5,922 bases of DNA. Source: Ruminococcaceae bacterium UBA1448 (GTDB lineage Bacteria; Bacillota; Clostridia; Oscillospirales; Ruminococcaceae). Both the position numbers and the translations under genes were made by a program. Shown here piece after piece: positions 5,320 through 5,922 of this stretch (position 1 is the first letter of the stretch; every line of letters begins with the position of its first letter). The stretch is taken from NCBI GenBank assembly GCA_002329405.1, contig DCTE01000206.1:8321-14242 (forward strand). Reading direction: 5' to 3'. A model generated the notes under the pieces. That model was not told the DNA's origin, did no database searches, and saw only the letters and a program-made list of their open reading frames with translations.

Positions 5320-5337
5320 AAAAAGGGAGGTTATCCA

Positions 5338-5922
5338 ATGACAGTCGGTATTTTAAAGGAAGGCAATATCCGTATACCGTCCGGCTGTGCGATCAGCGGC
5401 ATGTTTGCAAAAGACGGCAGACTGGTCAGCGGAGAATCCATCGTCCATTCAATGACCGTCATGCACGACCGCTCCAATGGTCTGGGCGGAGGCTTTGCCG
5501 GTTACGGTATCTATCCAGAATATAAAGACGCATATGCCTTCCATGTATTCTATGACAATAAACATTCCAAGGAAGAATGTGAAAAGTTTCTGGAAGAACA
5601 CTTTGACATTATCAACCTTTCTAAAATACCGATCCGCAAAAACCCGCGGATTACCGACGAACCGCTGATCTGGCGGTATTTTATCAATCCGCTGCCCACC
5701 AAACTGGCCGATTTTCAGCTGGGAGAACGGGAATTTGTCGCCCGATGTGTCATCCGCATTAATACCCGAATTCAGGGTGCATATGTGTTTTCCAGCGGAA
5801 AAAACATGGGTGTATTCAAAGCAGTTGGATTCCCGGAGGATGTCGGGGATTTCTACCGGTTGGAAGAATATGAAGGATACTGCTGGACCGCACACGGACG
5901 GTATCCGACCAACACCCCCGGA
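5338..5922 (+). CDS. Class II glutamine amidotransferase, glutamate synthase type (3' end beyond window)
   Basis: The first 195 codons are present. The start ATG at 5338 lies 7 bases after GGGAGG. The domain matches the class II (Ntn-type) amidotransferase part of glutamate synthase, which releases ammonia from glutamine for transfer to 2-oxoglutarate. Cys17 in 'IPSGCAISGMF' (13-23) fits the catalytic nucleophile, so a 16-residue leader would be removed to make Cys the new N-terminus. 'HDRSNGLGGGFAGYG' (43-57) and 'WTAHGRYPTNTPG' (183-195) are family blocks; the latter contains the conserved HGR segment. The usual Cys-Gly is Cys-Ala here. The length beyond the window is unknown, so it may be a stand-alone subunit as in archaeal-type glutamate synthase or the front of a long GltB; the short propeptide and sequence style favour the stand-alone type. 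It is divergent from glnN and preceded by an attenuated leader. Other class II amidotransferases (PurF, AsnB, GlmS) fit less well. Confidence 0.87.
   Translation, partial: MTVGILKEGNIRIPSGCAISGMFAKDGRLVSGESIVHSMTVMHDRSNGLGGGFAGYGIYPEYKDAYAFHVFYDNKHSKEECEKFLEEHFDIINLSKIPIRKNPRITDEPLIWRYFINPLPTKLADFQLGEREFVARCVIRINTRIQGAYVFSSGKNMGVFKAVGFPEDVGDFYRLEEYEGYCWTAHGRYPTNTPG

Noticed and set aside
5449..5895. 148-residue open frame on the minus strand
   Set aside because: Antisense to the amidotransferase gene, whose conserved motifs are unambiguous.

Overview
The window looks like chromosomal DNA of an anaerobic Gram-positive bacterium, most likely class Clostridia (Oscillospiraceae/Ruminococcaceae-like; this is an inference). 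The signs are moderate GC, strong GGAGG-type ribosome binding sites, A-tract/hairpin/U-tract terminators, a type III glutamine synthetase, an Amt transporter fused to a P-II domain, and a lipoprotein with a lipobox.

Layout. Positions 1-488 (minus) hold the first 162 codons of a lipoprotein of unknown function. After a spacer with a 30-bp palindrome and a terminator comes a nitrogen-assimilation locus. amt (704-2428, minus) encodes an ammonium channel with a C-terminal P-II regulatory domain. glnN (2566-4656, minus) encodes type III glutamine synthetase and lies upstream of amt on the same strand. A divergent intergenic region of about 680 bp (4657-5337) follows, with one near-perfect promoter on each strand. 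At 5338 (plus) starts a class II glutamine amidotransferase of the glutamate synthase type, cut by the window edge. Together these genes import ammonium, fix it into glutamine and pass the amide nitrogen on to glutamate (GS-GOGAT), with the fused P-II domain as a likely channel valve.

Main observation. In front of each of the three nitrogen genes there is a small perfect hairpin with the identical six-base loop AAAGGC: 4785-4800 for glnN, 2531-2548 for amt and 5110-5127 for the amidotransferase. In every case the loop and 3' arm are also the 5' arm of a larger terminator-like hairpin, so the two folds exclude each other. The loop has A at position 1 and G at position 4, the signature of RNA hairpins bound by ANTAR-domain antiterminators. 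The promoters of glnN and the amidotransferase are close to perfect sigma-70 consensus, and their predicted starts lie only 1-4 bases before the small hairpin. This suggests constitutive initiation with control by termination versus antitermination, plus a third switch between glnN and amt. The upstream partner hairpin of the classical two-hairpin ANTAR motif is not visible, so the element may be a one-hairpin variant. No ANTAR gene lies in the window. This is a hypothesis from sequence and hand-folding only.

No tRNA, rRNA, CRISPR array, insertion sequence or sign of recent transfer was seen.
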